Positions 5,099 through 5,758 of a stretch of 5,758 nucleotides of DNA are shown here, one piece after another. Source of the DNA: Candidatus Bathyarchaeota archaeon (lineage in GTDB: Archaea > Thermoproteota > Bathyarchaeia > Bathyarchaeales > Bathycorpusculaceae). The DNA is taken from the NCBI GenBank assembly GCA_030630585.1, contig DAOVMU010000105.1, forward strand, positions 1-5,758, read 5' to 3'. The notes beneath the pieces are model-generated. The model ran no database searches, had not been told where the DNA came from, and saw only the letters and a list, made by a program, of their open reading frames with translations. The first letter of the stretch is position 1. Every line of letters begins with the position of its first letter. Both the position numbers and the translations under genes were made by a program.

Positions 5099-5629
5099 TC
5101 AGCTCCCTAGCAGAGCATCTATCTCACCTGATAACGTTGATGCATCTATTATCCCTGATTCTCTAAAATGAACAGCACCGTTCTGATCAAGGATTACAAG
5201 TGTTGGAATGTACTCTACACTGTATTTGTCGAAGACCTTAACAGTATCCCTTGCAACTCTCCATGTCATGTCATAGTCCTGCTTGAACTGTCTAAGCTTC
5301 ATAGCGCTGTCACCTGAAGAACCAACAGAGATAACCACCACTTCGCTACTGCTATACTTTTCATCGACTTGTGCCAAATGCGGAATCTCCTCTAAACAAG
5401 GCTTACACCAAGTCGCAAAACAATCCACAACCACAACCTTTCCTCTGAATTCGCCGAAGTCTGCATCAGTCAACGTGTAAAGAGAGGGCAGTCCACTATT
5501 TTCATTCGATGCTGGTTGCGTATTTTGCCACGCAGCATAACCCCCCGCTACTAACACGATCAAAGCCAAGAAGACAATGCCTAACAACTTGCCTGTGGAC
5601 CATCCTCTGCTTTTTGTCGGTAACTTCAT
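5099..5629 (-). CDS. TlpA/ResA-like membrane-anchored thioredoxin-fold protein
   Basis: A 176-residue thiol-disulfide oxidoreductase, anchored in the membrane and acting outside the cytoplasm. A basic N-terminus (residues 1-14) and one hydrophobic anchor at about 14-33 are followed by a polar linker and a thioredoxin domain at about 48-174. The active site is FATWCKPC with C75 and C78, the cis-proline is P142 in YIPTLVILD, and the inserted helical region between 80 and 130 is typical of TlpA/ResA proteins. These reduce disulfides in apocytochromes or other exported proteins and need an electron donor such as CcdA/DsbD; none is visible in this window. I chose the ATG at 5629 because GGGAG lies 8 bases upstream and the anchor starts soon after. 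The frame stays open to the window edge (GTG at 5755 would add 42 residues). It leads a tight cluster with the CXXC peptide and Fe-S protein. Confidence 0.88.
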   Translation of the reverse strand: MKLPTKSRGWSTGKLLGIVFLALIVLVAGGYAAWQNTQPASNENSGLPSLYTLTDADFGEFRGKVVVVDCFATWCKPCLEEIPHLAQVDEKYSSSEVVVISVGSSGDSAMKLRQFKQDYDMTWRVARDTVKVFDKYSVEYIPTLVILDQNGAVHFRESGIIDASTLSGEIDALLGS

Positions 5630-5758
5630 TGCGTTGGCTCCCATTTGCGCGTGGATATACGGTTCCACAAGAAGCGCCATTTTGGTGATTCTCATGCAAA
5701 TGACTGCCAACTTTGCAATGTTGATGATACCCATTCTGCCCAAGACGACTGGCACCCC

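Noticed and set aside
4945..5166. Plus-strand frame of 73 codons
   Set aside because: It lies opposite the CXXC peptide and the end of tlpA, has no family features, and the minus-strand genes explain the sequence better.

Overview
The window looks like archaeal chromosome, most likely from an uncultivated Thermoproteota/Bathyarchaeia-type lineage; this placement is inference. It rests on an archaeal-style AbrB/PIN toxin-antitoxin pair, GTG and TTG starts, Shine-Dalgarno sites matching the archaeal 16S tail (GAGG, GGGAG, GTGAT), an AT-rich promoter resembling BRE plus TATA box, and moderate G+C. No rRNA, tRNA, CRISPR array or complete insertion sequence was seen.

Left part, plus strand (1-1899): about 460 bases hold no intact gene. 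They contain a start-less 50-codon frame that looks like the decayed C-terminus of a NifX/FeMo-cofactor-like protein, and the first copy of a roughly 55-bp imperfect direct repeat. A VapB-like AbrB antitoxin and a VapC-like PIN-domain toxin follow, overlapping by 4 bases. The second repeat copy lies just after vapC, so the two copies bracket the toxin-antitoxin module. The second copy runs into the 5' end of a class I SAM-dependent methyltransferase gene.

Right part, minus strand (read from 5758 down to 1916): first a thiol-redox and iron-sulfur cluster. It encodes a membrane-anchored TlpA-like thioredoxin (WCKPC), a very short TTG-started membrane peptide ending in CPSCIGL, and a polytopic protein with membrane CxxxCP motifs and a C-terminal 2[4Fe-4S] ferredoxin domain. 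A TrmO-type tRNA methyltransferase follows 17 bases on. After a 96-base gap with a weak possible promoter come an ABC-2 type exporter ATPase and its permease, 2 bases apart. The permease converges on the methyltransferase gene with 16 bases between their stops.

The most interesting unit is tlpA / CXXC peptide / Fe-S membrane protein. The short peptide lies exactly between two redox proteins, has its own ribosome binding site, and resembles from memory the clostridial CD1871A-type CXXC small proteins. I infer that the three form a relay passing electrons from cytoplasmic ferredoxin-type clusters across the membrane to extracytoplasmic thiols. The other genes are recognisable members of known families.
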